From the NCBI RefSeq assembly GCF_020382885.2, contig NC_058494.1, positions 28,685,225 to 28,749,224 on the forward strand: a DNA stretch of 64,000 nt, written 5' to 3'. The stretch's first letter is position 1. Every line of letters begins with the position of its first letter. Positions 48,831-60,200 of the stretch are shown one piece after another. Under the pieces are notes generated by a model. That model saw nothing but the letters and a program-made list of their open reading frames with translations, made no database searches and was not told where the DNA came from. Source of the stretch: Scatophagus argus. Its lineage: Eukaryota > Chordata > Actinopteri > Scatophagidae. The position numbers were made by a program, and so were the translations under genes.

Positions 48831-50120
48831 GTATTGTTTAGGTAACACTCTAAATATCAGTATATTAATATGTAATAAATGTTTCTAATGTAATGTAGTC
48901 ACAGGTTTTCTGTAACTGTCAGATGTCACGTATAAGCATTACTCTCACGGAAAAAATAGATCTCCTTGAGTCTGGTGAAGAGAAACAAATGAGACAAAGA
49001 AAGTCTTTTAGTTGGTAGTCACGGTCCTACAGGAGAGCTAGCAGCTCCAAGCTAACTGAGCAAGAGCGATTGAAAGCAAGATGTATTTATGTCTTTGTGT
49101 GAGCCTGAGGATGAGAGGTGTCACAGACAGGGTTTGTGAAAGGGTTTGTGTATTCTCAGTGGGGAGTGGCTGTCTGTCCCTAAACTGGGACTCTTAGCTC
49201 AGCTAAGACTCTTCTTATTTTTTTTTTCTTTTTTAATAAAGTCCCTTGTTAAACTTGATGTTCCAGCGTTGAGTGTTCTGCTGTTGCAGTCCTCATTTCA
49301 GCGGCTCGTTAGCCTTCACAACAAGTCCAACGCTAGATCAGTAACTGTTCATGTTAATGGAGTGATCAGATCAATAATGACATCTGTTCCTGTTAGCTTC
49401 ACTATCTACCTGTACGTTCTGGTTTTGGGTTCTTTAGGGTTCAGGTTTTATTGGCAGCCCTGAAAAGTGGTAGAAGTACTCTGTTACAAGTAAAAGTCGT
49501 GCATTTGAAAATGTACTCAAATAGAAGTATTCCAGTATGTTGATCACAAGCTGTCAAGACATGAGAAACATAATATTTGTGCTCTGACTACAGAGTTCAT
49601 TACAGTCATCACCAAATTAATGATCTGTTGAACACTTCTATACTGACGTGAAGTGAGCAGATGCATTGTGTCCCACAGGCAAACTTAAGTTTGGGTTTCA
49701 TTGTGTTTGTGGTTTCCTTACTGAGTTGATACATTTAGGTGAACCCAAGATGCTCAGTTACAAGACCATCACTCACAGTTATTGTCTGAATCGCAAGGAA
49801 ACCTGAGACTATCCAAAACTGAGTTATTAAAAAGTTTGCTCATCTCTGCTAGTGGTGGTGGCACTACACCAGTTGCTTCTTCATATGTTACCTGGTAGAG
49901 GTCAGCGCTCTTGAAGGAGCGTACATATAAAAAGACAATTACAGAAGTCTGAAAATGAGAATTTAAAACACAGTGGTGCAGAAGTTAACATATAGTTGTA
50001 ATCTCTATTGGAGGCAGGTTGTACAGTAATGTAGTAAATGTGCACGTTTTATGAGAACAGATGAATGAACACAAATTCACTCAACAAAATATAAACCCAA
50101 AACTTTGGTTTCTGTTCCCA
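48831..50120. other. Gene-free intergenic segment
   Basis: No supported gene or clear TE. It has a poly-T stretch near 49210-49235. The open frames are short and unlike any family I know. Confidence 0.5.
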
Positions 50121-50167
50121 TTTTTCACAAGTTGACTTAAAGGAGTTTTAAGTCAACTTGTGAAAAA
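50121..50167. repeat. Perfect inverted repeat, 21-bp arms and 5-nt loop
   Basis: Arm 1 (50121-50141, TTTTTCACAAGTTGACTTAAA, of which 20 bases are TTTTTCACAAGTTGACTTAA) and arm 2 (50147-50167) are exact reverse complements around GGAGT. There is no flanking coding sequence. Confidence 0.9.
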
Positions 50168-50315
50168 AAGACAAAAGACTTATTTCTTAATTTGTTAAAA
50201 TATGTGTTTCAGAACATGTCTCACTGTTAATAATTTGACTTTCTGCGTGTTTTTATGCTGTACTATAACTTCCCACAAAGCTTCAACAAATAAACACCTT
50301 TCTTATCATTATTTA

Positions 50316-50825
50316 TGTCATGCCTGGTGTTTTTTGTTATGCTTTGTCTTTTGATTTCAGTCCATGTGCCATGTTTCATGTTTGTCTTGTCATGTGTTTC
50401 CATGTTTTATGTTCAAGGGTTATGTCATGTCCTGTTTTATTTTGAAAGCGTCTCTTCCCCGTGTGCCCTGTTTTCATGTAGCTTTGTTTTTGGTTTTCTT
50501 GATTGCTTTCTCCCTCCTGATGTGTGTCACCTGTGTCTTGTTATCTTGTTTATTTAGTCCTTGTGTTCCCAGTCACCTTCGTCAGAGTGTTACTTTTGTG
50601 TGCCTGTGTGTTCATGCCAGGAAACCTTTTTACCTTGTCTTGCCATGCCAGGAGTTGTTTTTGCCACAGTTTATCGTTGATCCCATGACACAGTAAGAGT
50701 GTGCTTTTTGAGTTTGGCTTCGAAATTAAAGGCTATTGCTCGGACCTCTGCCTCACCTGCTTGCCCTTTTTGACTCTGCATCGGGGGCTCAGCCTTTGGG
50801 TCAGTGATGCTGACCCTATTTGACA
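50316..50825 (+). mobile_element. Solo LTR-like element (510 bp) with 5-bp target duplication
   Basis: Termini are TGTCATGCC and TTGACA, flanked by ATTTA at 50311-50315 and 50826-50830. An internal ATTAAAGGCTATTG (near 50728) fits a poly(A) signal in an R region, followed by a U5-like CCTCACCTGCTTGCCC...CTGCATCGGGG. No internal coding region or second LTR adjoins, which fits LTR-LTR recombination. The family is not identified. Confidence 0.8.
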
Positions 50826-51052
50826 ATTTACACTAATAGCTAAAGCACATAAAAAGTATCTAAAATAATCTGAGACACTAGAGATACCAGAGGATGGGCA
50901 GAGGTTTTACTGACTTCAGTACTCATTGATCAACATCTTCTCTTGAATAATTGATTCTTTTTTAGTGACAGCAAATATATATATGTAAATTTTTTTGGCA
51001 CGACATCAGTGATGATACCACCTCAGAGATGTCTGAGCGTGCTCAGTAGTGG

Positions 51053-51420
51053 GTGGAGAAGCCATGGATCTCTAGTTTAGAAATGTCTCTCTCATTGGAA
51101 AAGACAGCTCGGTCGATTCGAGAGCTCGGACTGCCAACGTTCTTCAGCCAGAGTTTCCTGAAAAACATAAGAAGAATTGTGGATTATCTGTGTCGGCTTT
51201 TCTTTTTTATTATGATGACTGATCTCGTTTCCAGGTTGTCCTGGGCCCTCAGTAAGCTTCCGGCTTCACCTGATCTGTACTCTGGGCGGGCAGCGTGTGG
51301 TGGCGGGCGGAGCCAGCTGATCTAATCATTTTTGCCCGGTGACATGGTGCGCGATCTTAATGTAAGATATGTGGTATGGCCCTAAAAAGGTTGGGAAACG
51401 CTGCTTTATAGGAATGAGAC
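51053..51420. other. Unclassified, repeat-like segment
   Basis: The open frame 51053-51325 ([20 protein letters not shown]...) has no recognised family. The end CCCTAAAAAGGTTGGGAAACGCTGC (about 51379-51403) resembles the AAGGTTGGGAACC(A)CTG end common in hAT-type element relics, so a decayed DNA transposon is possible. Confidence 0.3.
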
Positions 51421-51514
51421 CCATCGAGGTGGACAGATAATTAGTATGTTATAATTATAATCCATATGATCATATTGTTCCTGTAACTGCACTTTAAACA
51501 TTTTTGACTCAAAA

Positions 51515-51920
51515 GTAGTTTCATTTCTGTTTAGTTTCCTGTTTTATTTTGTATTATTTGTCCCCTCTTGTCCTGTTTTCATTTCCTGTCTTTGTCTGTT
51601 TTCCCTTCTGTGTGATTGCTTGCCCCACCCAGATTGTTTCCACCTGTGTCTTGTTACCTTCCCTTTGTATACTTGTGGTCTCCTTGTGTGTTCTCAGTTC
51701 GTCTGTACTTCCTTTGTTCCCAGTGTTGTTTTTGGTTTGGTTGGATCTTCCCTGTTTGGATGGTTTGTTGTTTGGGCCTCCCTGGACTCTCCGTTGCCTT
51801 TTGTCGGCCTAACCCTAACCCTAATCCTTCTGTTCTCTAGTCAGTTAATTAAAGTATGTTTTTGTTCATCCCTCAGTGTCTGCACATTGGGTCCCCCATT
51901 TAGTGACATCATCATAACAC
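51515..51920 (+). mobile_element. Second LTR-like repeat of similar architecture
   Basis: It shares layout and short motifs with 50316-50825: CCTGTTTTATTTTG, TTTCCACCTGTGTCTTGTTA, TTAATTAAAGTATGT as a poly(A) motif and TGTCTGCACATTGGGTCCC as a U5-like end. It is clearly divergent. I could not find convincing matching ends or a target duplication, so its limits are approximate. Confidence 0.5.
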
Positions 51921-53189
51921 TTCAATACTTTAAAAACTGGGAGCACATTTAATATTCAGGAATTCACATTAAATCATCTCTGAACATCACAGACTCACAT
52001 GTCTCTGACTTTGTCCGGAGGTCCCTGGATTTGGCCAATCACTGTCCCCTGTCTGGTGTTCTTCACCCAGCCACTGAGTCCCAGACTGCGACCCTGATCC
52101 TCAGTGTACTGACAGGCACATCAGCAACATGTTTCAGTTTACTGAATTCAGTCTTACAGAATCAACATGAAAACGCACAAAAAGAGCCAACAAAAGTGGA
52201 CTGACTGTCCATTCATTCATCAATCACCGATGAAACTTTCAACATAAACCTCTGATGTTGAAGTAAAGCAGTCTGAACAATACTTGTTCTGACATGTTGT
52301 CATTATATGGTGAATATCAGTATGAATATTGAAGTAAGAGAAGTTTCACATGCAGCTCACCATTCTGAAGCAAACACCTGAAAACAGACCAACACCTCAT
52401 TAATCTCTCATAATGAACACAACATTGTATGGTCATATAAACAGAAAACTATAAAGCTGCTTGAACATTTTTTTAATATGAGATCAGCCATTTTAAGATA
52501 AAAGCAGTCTTTCTTTGCAGAAATATTAATTTATATAACAATAATTCTTAATGTAAACAGCTTGACTTTATTTTAACTTACATAACCTTAACCCTTTATC
52601 GAATCAAATAAACGTATACGTGACCTACCCTGCACATTCCCAAAAATCTCAAAATCCACTGAAGTCAATTTGTTTTCTGACATGTTGACATTAAAGAAGC
52701 AAAATAAAAGCACAGACAGAAACATGTCAGCCCACCTTAAATTTAACTCTACACTGAGATTAGTCTATTTTTATCTCTGACATCTGACACAGCACCTTCC
52801 TTTAACATGTGACAAAATATGAGCGCCTTTCTTCAGTGTCTTTCAAAATAAGAGCATCACTGTTCAGCTGAAAATGTGTTCAATATGCTGAGCAGTCACG
52901 ATTAATTGATTTTGAAGGTAATCTCTGCCGTAACCACATGTGACAGTGGGGAAGACTTCCTGTCAGTGCATGAAAAGAAAAGTAGAAGTCTCGTCAAGCC
53001 TTTAACACACAGGTTAATAATGTTCCTATTTGTCTCTTCGCTAAGTTTTACTTGTATTTTTAGATATTTTCTATTGAACTTGTTAATTATATAAAAAAGT
53101 TCAAATACATGGAAACACACACATATGGAGGAGCAGCTGCATCTTTAATCACAAAAAACAAAGATATATATATAAAGGTTTTAATTACA

Positions 53190-53195
53190 TTTATT
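53190..53195 (-). terminator. Candidate slc29a1 poly(A) signal (minus strand AATAAA)
   Basis: TTTATT on the plus strand lies about 1060 bases past the slc29a1 stop. The intervening 53196-54256 has no other gene and would be its 3' UTR. The 51921-53189 stretch further left shows no gene or clear TE. Confidence 0.45.
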
Positions 53196-54256
53196 GCACG
53201 GAATGACAGCGGCATGGAAAACAAAAACGTTAAAACTATTAATTAAACATTTCCGAGTGTGTCCAGCAGTCATTAGGCTGTTTGGCCTTCAGTTCAGATT
53301 TTAACAACTTTATCAACATAACAGAAGAACCTTCTTTAACATAAGAAGGTTTAAAGATATTCCCCAGCAACATGATTTATTAATTTCCCTTGTACTACTG
53401 ATTCTTTTTTGTGAGCAGATGTTGTTGCAACAATCCAGATTTCTGTTCTTTTGCAAGTCGGTTTGGTTTTATTATTTGCTTTTACAACTTCATCCTGACT
53501 GTTCAAAGCAAACTAAAACAAAATCTGAATTTCATGAATCAAACCAAATTAAAAACTGATCGATAAATCTGTGAAGATTTTTTTGGTTTGGTCTTCACTT
53601 GCTCAGAATGTCTGTATTATCTACATAATCCTATAAAAATAAATCTTTGTTTTATGTGTCTACTGTTCCTTTGTATTCTACAAATATCAAAACATATGAT
53701 GAAAAATGATTCCTTTTAGCTGAAAGTCTATAAAGAAAAGTGAAAGTTCAGAAGGTAAGTTCATTTGGATGATGTAAAATATTAAAGTCAGAAGTGATGA
53801 ATTCTCTCTGCAGTCAAAGCCGAGTGTCATCTTTTAAGCTGCAAGACAACATGTGCAGAATGTTATTACAAACTGCTATGAGGACTAGAAGAGTAACAGA
53901 CACTATACTATAATTAAACGTTTCCAGTTTCCTGATGTAATGAAGCTGTAATAAAAGACTTTAAGCGAACATGTCCTTTCTCTAAATATTTAATGTGTGC
54001 GTGTTTCTCTTGCTGTCAGTTTTCAGCCTTCATCCTTTCAGATGTCAGTCAACAGACAAATATGATCTGTACTGAATAGCCCCCTGCAGCGCCACCATCA
54101 GGACAAAATGTGAATTTGGTTGTAGAACTGCAGGTTCATTCTGAAAAACTCAGCTGTAAAACCCTGAATGTTGAACAGAAAAGTTTGTCTTCCGGGTAAT
54201 CCAGTAGTAAACAGGCATTTTTCAAGTTAAACCAGTCATAAAGATGTAGTTTCCAG

Positions 54257-57200
54257 TTAAACCAGTGCTCTCAAGATGAAGGACAGAGCAGCTCCTAAAG
54301 CCAAACCCAAAGACAGAAAGAAAGCCATGATGGCTCCGGCTGTTTCAGCTTCATGAGGAAGAACGTTTCTGTGGAACAAAAAGAGAGATACTGATCAAAT
54401 ATTCAAGGATACAAGGATTCAAGGAGCTTAATTGTCATTTCACACATGTAGAAATGAGGTGGAACATGAGGTGGAACAAAATTTGTTTCCCTGGTCCCGG
54501 TATAAGCCCAATAACCAACACCAACTACATTAAATATAAAACAGCACTTTATAACTATAAAAAATATAAGAACTACCAGAATAAAAAAAATATAAACAAT
54601 GTCAGGGATGACAACAATATTTACAGCGGTATTGTGCAAATGGCAGAGTAGAGAGTATTCTCAAATTTACTGTGAAATACTGCCATGTTAATCACAAAAT
54701 ACACCAACAATAGATGTGTTCCAGTGTGTTTTGGTGTTTTATTTTCTGTCAGTTTCTTACTTTGGTCCATAGCACATGCACAGGCTGGCCAGGTATCCAT
54801 TACTGAAGGCGAAGAGGATCATGAAGAAGACGAACCAGGCATCATGATGGAAGAAGACTGGCAGGTGGAGGCGAGGCTGAACGTTACACAACATGAAGAG
54901 AGGAACAAATACAAGGCGACACATGATGGACACAGGAAGTAACAGACTGTCCTTCTCCGGCTGCAAACAGAGACAACAGCTGATCAATCAATCGATCCGT
55001 ATGAAGTGACAGGAATGATGACAGGAAAGACAGGATGGGAATTTACTGTTGTTTTGTTGATATGAAACTCACCCACATACAAATGGCTGTTAAGCTCCGC
55101 CCTCCCCAGTCACACAAGTTAAAGAGCAGGAAGCAGCTGACTGGGATGAAGTAATGCACTGTCAAAGAAATTAAGTCTCATCAAAGAGGAAGTTTATCAG
55201 AGTTTGCAGGTTTAATTCGAAAAGACGTCAAACTGTGGGGTTTGCTGAGACGAGTGGACACAAATGGTTTGTGTCTGAGGTTATGGAGTGTTGATGATAC
55301 CCTAATGATGATACCTAACACAGACTTCATCCACTCCTTTGTGCTTTTAAGATGAAGCACGTTAAAGAATCACTAAACCCCGGTGGTAAGCAGAAGGTAA
55401 GTCGTGACTTACCTATCCTATCCATGAAATAAAAAAAAAATGCCAGACATGTTTTTACCAGACAGTTTTTACCAGACATGTTCAAGTACTTCACTGCTAA
55501 ATTAATGTGCGTCTTTTTTATATTTTTTTAATCATTTTTTATTCTTAATACATAAATAAATTAAAGTCAGTACTTGTGGATGATGATGAAGCAGTGATAT
55601 GAATAGCATTTTTTTTTACAATGTAGACCTACATTCAAAATGTATTTTGATGCTGTTACACCTCCTGTTTATTAATTATCTTGATTGTTCAAGGCATATC
55701 ACAGATGATGTTCATATGTGAATTTCCCTTGGGAATGAGTAAAGTATCTATCTATCTCCATCTATCTTCAAATTAATTACAGTTATTTATCAGTTATTTG
55801 TCCAAGAACTGAAGTGAGTCCACAGAATGAATGCAGGTCTTCAGTCTGATGGTTTAGTGTTCTGTATAGAGCTTAGAATCTCAGAGCTCTGCAGGATGCA
55901 GCTGTCAGAAACAAACAAGAGAAACTGAGTGGTGGAATAAATTCTGACTGCATTCCACATAGCATCAGTGCTGGGTTTTGCTGTGACAATTTTTATGTGC
56001 TTCATAACTCTTTGTTATAACAGCCTGCCCCTCTTTGCCGAAGGAGGCAGTACGTGAAGTAAAGAAAGTTGATGACTGTTGTGGTGAAGCTTATTATCTC
56101 CCAATAGATTCAGGTTTTTGCCAAGCCAGCTCACACAGAGAGTCTGGATCTGTCCAGCTCACTTTGTGTTGCACTTCTCTGATCTGTCTGACATATCACT
56201 CTTTAGGGCACAACATCTGATTATAATTGCATTTGTGTATTCCATTACATTAATGTGTTGCTTAGATGTGTTCTCAGGGTTCGTAGACTTTGATAGTTTG
56301 TTCTTTCAGCCTGCTTGTGTCAAACTGACTTGGGAATAAATGCAAAATATATCTAAAAATGTCATTCAAAGCAGTACATAGGTTAACCCTAACCATAAAA
56401 CCACATAACCCACAACATTGTCAGGACCCAATACAAAGTAACAACACAAGCCAGTGGAAGTGAGAAAAAGTGATTTGCTCGCTGAGCTCCAGGATCTTCT
56501 ATGAATGAATGAATGAATTATGTCAATTTCTACAGAAATGATTGGTCATCTTGAGTCGGAGCATCTTGAGTGGGAGCATCACCACATGGATGGGCAGCTG
56601 TACAAAGCAGGACCTCTCGGCCTTTAGGAGGGAAGTCCGCTCAGCTGAGTGGACAATCAGAACAACTTTACCCGACCTGCAGGACATTTACACCAAACGA
56701 TGCAGGTCGAGAGCCGAGAAGATCCTCAGGCAGCCCCATCACCCCGGACACTCACTCTTCTCCCTGTTGCCATCAGGCCGTCGGTTCTGCTGCCTGAGAA
56801 CCAACACTGAGAGGATGAGGAGAAGCTTCTTCCCCCAGGCCATCCGTCTGCTCAACAGTGAGCGTTAATCTGGACAATCCCACTCCCACCTGCACTATAT
56901 GCACTAGATGTAAATACCACTTGTAAATACTGCACATTTTCACTTTTTTTAAATTTAAGTTTAATTTTATTATTTTTCTTTAAATTTAAATTTTTTATTT
57001 ACCTATTTTTTGGTAGCAGGGACATAAAGAATTTCACTGCACATTGTACCGTGTATGATTGTGTATGTGACAAATAAACCTGTCTTGTATCTTGTGAGTA
57101 TTCAGTTTTATATGTTTTGATCTGTTATCTGGAACATAGCCAGAGTAAGTTTGGTGTGCAGCATGTTATGTGGTCATGTACCATAGTAGTAAGTAAACCA

Positions 57201-60200
57201 GCTTAACAACATGGAAAACCGAGAGTTAATCCAGAGTTGACTGACTGCAAGTCGTGCTTCACAGCAAAGACCTGTAGTTTAAATGAAATGAGTAAACAAC
57301 TGAGAGACGCGAATATGATCAGCAAAACTGCAACAAAAAAAATAAAGAACAAAAACATCAAGTACCACAACAAGGACCTCAAAATGAGCAACAACAGCAA
57401 AAAGCACAAAAACAGGAAAAAGAAAAAAACAGAAGCAAAAAACAAGAATTAGAACCAAAACAACCTGAACAACAAGAACTTGAAACAGAAAAAGAATAAA
57501 AACAAAAACAACATTAATATCAACAACAGCAGCCACCCAGTGAAGGAAAAACCTTCTTTATGCAGCTGCAAGTGAACTTTTGTGTTGGACAGTAAAAGAA
57601 CAAAATCCATGATGAGATGCAAAGCCTGCTTGCCAATCACACGCAGCTAATGGCTGATCATCCAGCACTTGGGACCAGCAAAGAAAATAAATTCTGAAGT
57701 GCTTATTTAGAGAGGTGAAGCTTCAACTCACCCCAGGAGCCTCCATCAGAAAGGGTGGATTTGGTGTCGGCGGTGATGGCGGGAAACATGCCGATGGTGA
57801 TGGTGAAGGTGAAGCAGACGGACAGAGCCAACAGCCAGATCTGAACGCAAAGGTCAGCAGGCAGCAAAGGATTAAAGGTTTTACACACACACACAGTTAT
57901 CAGTCTATTATCATAAAGTTAAACATTGCTCCTGTCACACCTGAGCAGTCACCTGTTGTCAGATGTGACTGTACAAACAGGTGACCATAACGATGTGAAT
58001 ATGGTACAGATTTTTATTTGTCTTTTTATTTAACATATTTGTGTAAATGCATGAAAGCGTGTTGTGCGAGTGTATAAAAATGTAGATTTGTATTTAAGTA
58101 AAGAGAAATTGAAAATAAATACTTTATTGATGTTCACAGTTCATAAAATAAAAAGTGGTTACAATGTAATATGTATGTGTGCATGTATGTAACAGCCTAG
58201 TGCTGGTAATGATCAATCTGTAGGGATGAAGCTCAGTGAGGCCCCTTCTTGGTTTTATTTTCTTTTTGTTACATTGAATTTAGTTTTCCAATCTTTCTTG
58301 TGCTGGTGTCATTGCTTTGGGTTGTCCCCAGTCCTTTAGGTGGTTTTAGCTGTGACTCTGTTTTATACCAGCCCGCATCCATTTTGGCAACAAGACAGGT
58401 CAACTAAAGTCCTGTGCCCAAAAGGACAAAATATTATCAGCAAGAAGACATAAGAATAGAGAGGATCAAACAAAACAAGAATGTGTGTGCAGAGGTGAGT
58501 ATCTGCTATGACTGTCAGGCAACAAAGACAAAAAGCATAATCACAAAGTAAACAGCAGAGTTTAAAAAGCCAGAAGTCGATGAAGAGTTTCTAGTGTGTT
58601 TTTCAATGTCCTTTCATAATTTTATTGATAAGTCAGTTAAAACTATTATATTTTTGTCTCACTGACCTTCTTAAAAATGATCATTATGGAGATGTCCTGT
58701 CGTCTGTTCTGATCAGCTGCTTCACTTCCATTCTCTGCAGAAGAAAAATTATTCCTGATAACAGGAGCTTCAACACAAATGTCTGCAAAGAGAAACTCAA
58801 CCAGACAAAATCTAAACTAAACTAAACTTAAAATAGTTATTTTAAATGTAAACTTTTTTTGGGGCTGATAGTGTTTTCCTTTCTCAAACCTCTGTGCATC
58901 AGATTTACGGAGTTCTCCTCATCTGATTTTGGTTTCCTGTTTGTCTCCTGATAAAACTGGAAAAATTCCTGAAAACACAGGAAACATGAAAAAGTTTCTG
59001 ACTTTATTTACAAACCATCAAACCTGACTGGATAACAGAAGTAGTAAGTACTGTTTTATCATGTACATGTATACACATTGAGAATGAAGAATGTGTCATT
59101 AAAGAAAAAGTTCCTGCAAGTTCAAACTGATTTCACTTATTATTTCATTTATTAAAATGAATTTAATATCACAGCCGTGTTAGCCAGTCAGAGCTCAGCT
59201 TTCATGTGACATCGTAAGGTTGTTGTCACATGGCACATAGGTATACAAGTAAAGGTAAACTATGATACCTCTAGGTTAGTGAATCTCACTTCTTTGTTTC
59301 ACTCTGTAGTGGACTTGTGGATGTGAAGAGATGTTGTGTCACTTCCTGTGGGAGTGGTTAGCTGTGTGTGTGTGTGTGTGTGTGTCAGGTACCAGTTTAG
59401 GCAGCAGGATGTAGGAGAGGATGGAAAGAAAAATAACAGCACAGGCTGTGATGAAATAACCAAATGCTGCATCCTGAAGCTCTGAGCCACCTACAGGAGA
59501 GGAAGGAAGGGAAGAGAAATAATTTTTATGTTGTTACATTTTGAACATTTCATAGAAGTTATTAATGAATTATTGATGAGTTAATGATCTGACTTGCGAT
59601 GGCACAGATCATGGCGAAGGCAGCAAAGCTTCCAGCAAGTCCCTGACCACTCATGATGGGAGTCGTGTAAGAAGCTGGCAGTAACCCAGCCATGCCAAAC
59701 AGGCTTCCCTGCAGCACTGCCCCAAAGGCTGTCAATAAACAAACAAACAACAACTGATCAATAAACAGACAGCCCTGCAGCACCACTCCGGACAAAAAGA
59801 TCAATAATTTGGGGGTTTTGGTTCTGTTCTCTGATTCCCTTTGTTCGGGTTTGTTACTGTTCTGTTCTCTCTGTCTGTGTTTGTGTTTGTTTTCAGCAGA
59901 GCTGGGAAAGGCTGGCTTTAATTCCTCCTGCTAGTTTTCACCTGCACAGGTGTTCTTCATCCTGGGCAATCAACTTCATCCTCTCTCTGCAGTATTGATC
60001 CTGAGGGAAATTCAGTATCCAGTAGCATAAGTACAAAGACTAAAAACACTCAGCCCGACTCCCCTGGTATACTAATTCCCTGGAATCTCTGAGAATTTTA
60101 AAAGATTAGTAATTAGATTCCTACGGTTAATCCTGAAATAAAGGTCTGTGTTTTTTCCTTCTCTTCCTCACATCCCAAATGATCTGCTGTTTTTGGGTCC

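Noticed and set aside
51808-51831. Telomere-like CCTAACCCTAACCCTAATCC
   Set aside because: Only about three units inside an LTR-like repeat; too short to argue for an interstitial telomere or fusion point.
57237-57640. Lys/Asn-rich (+) and Phe/Leu/Val-rich (-) frames
   Set aside because: Produced by the T-poor simple tract; the apparent membrane-like protein on the minus strand is a composition artefact.
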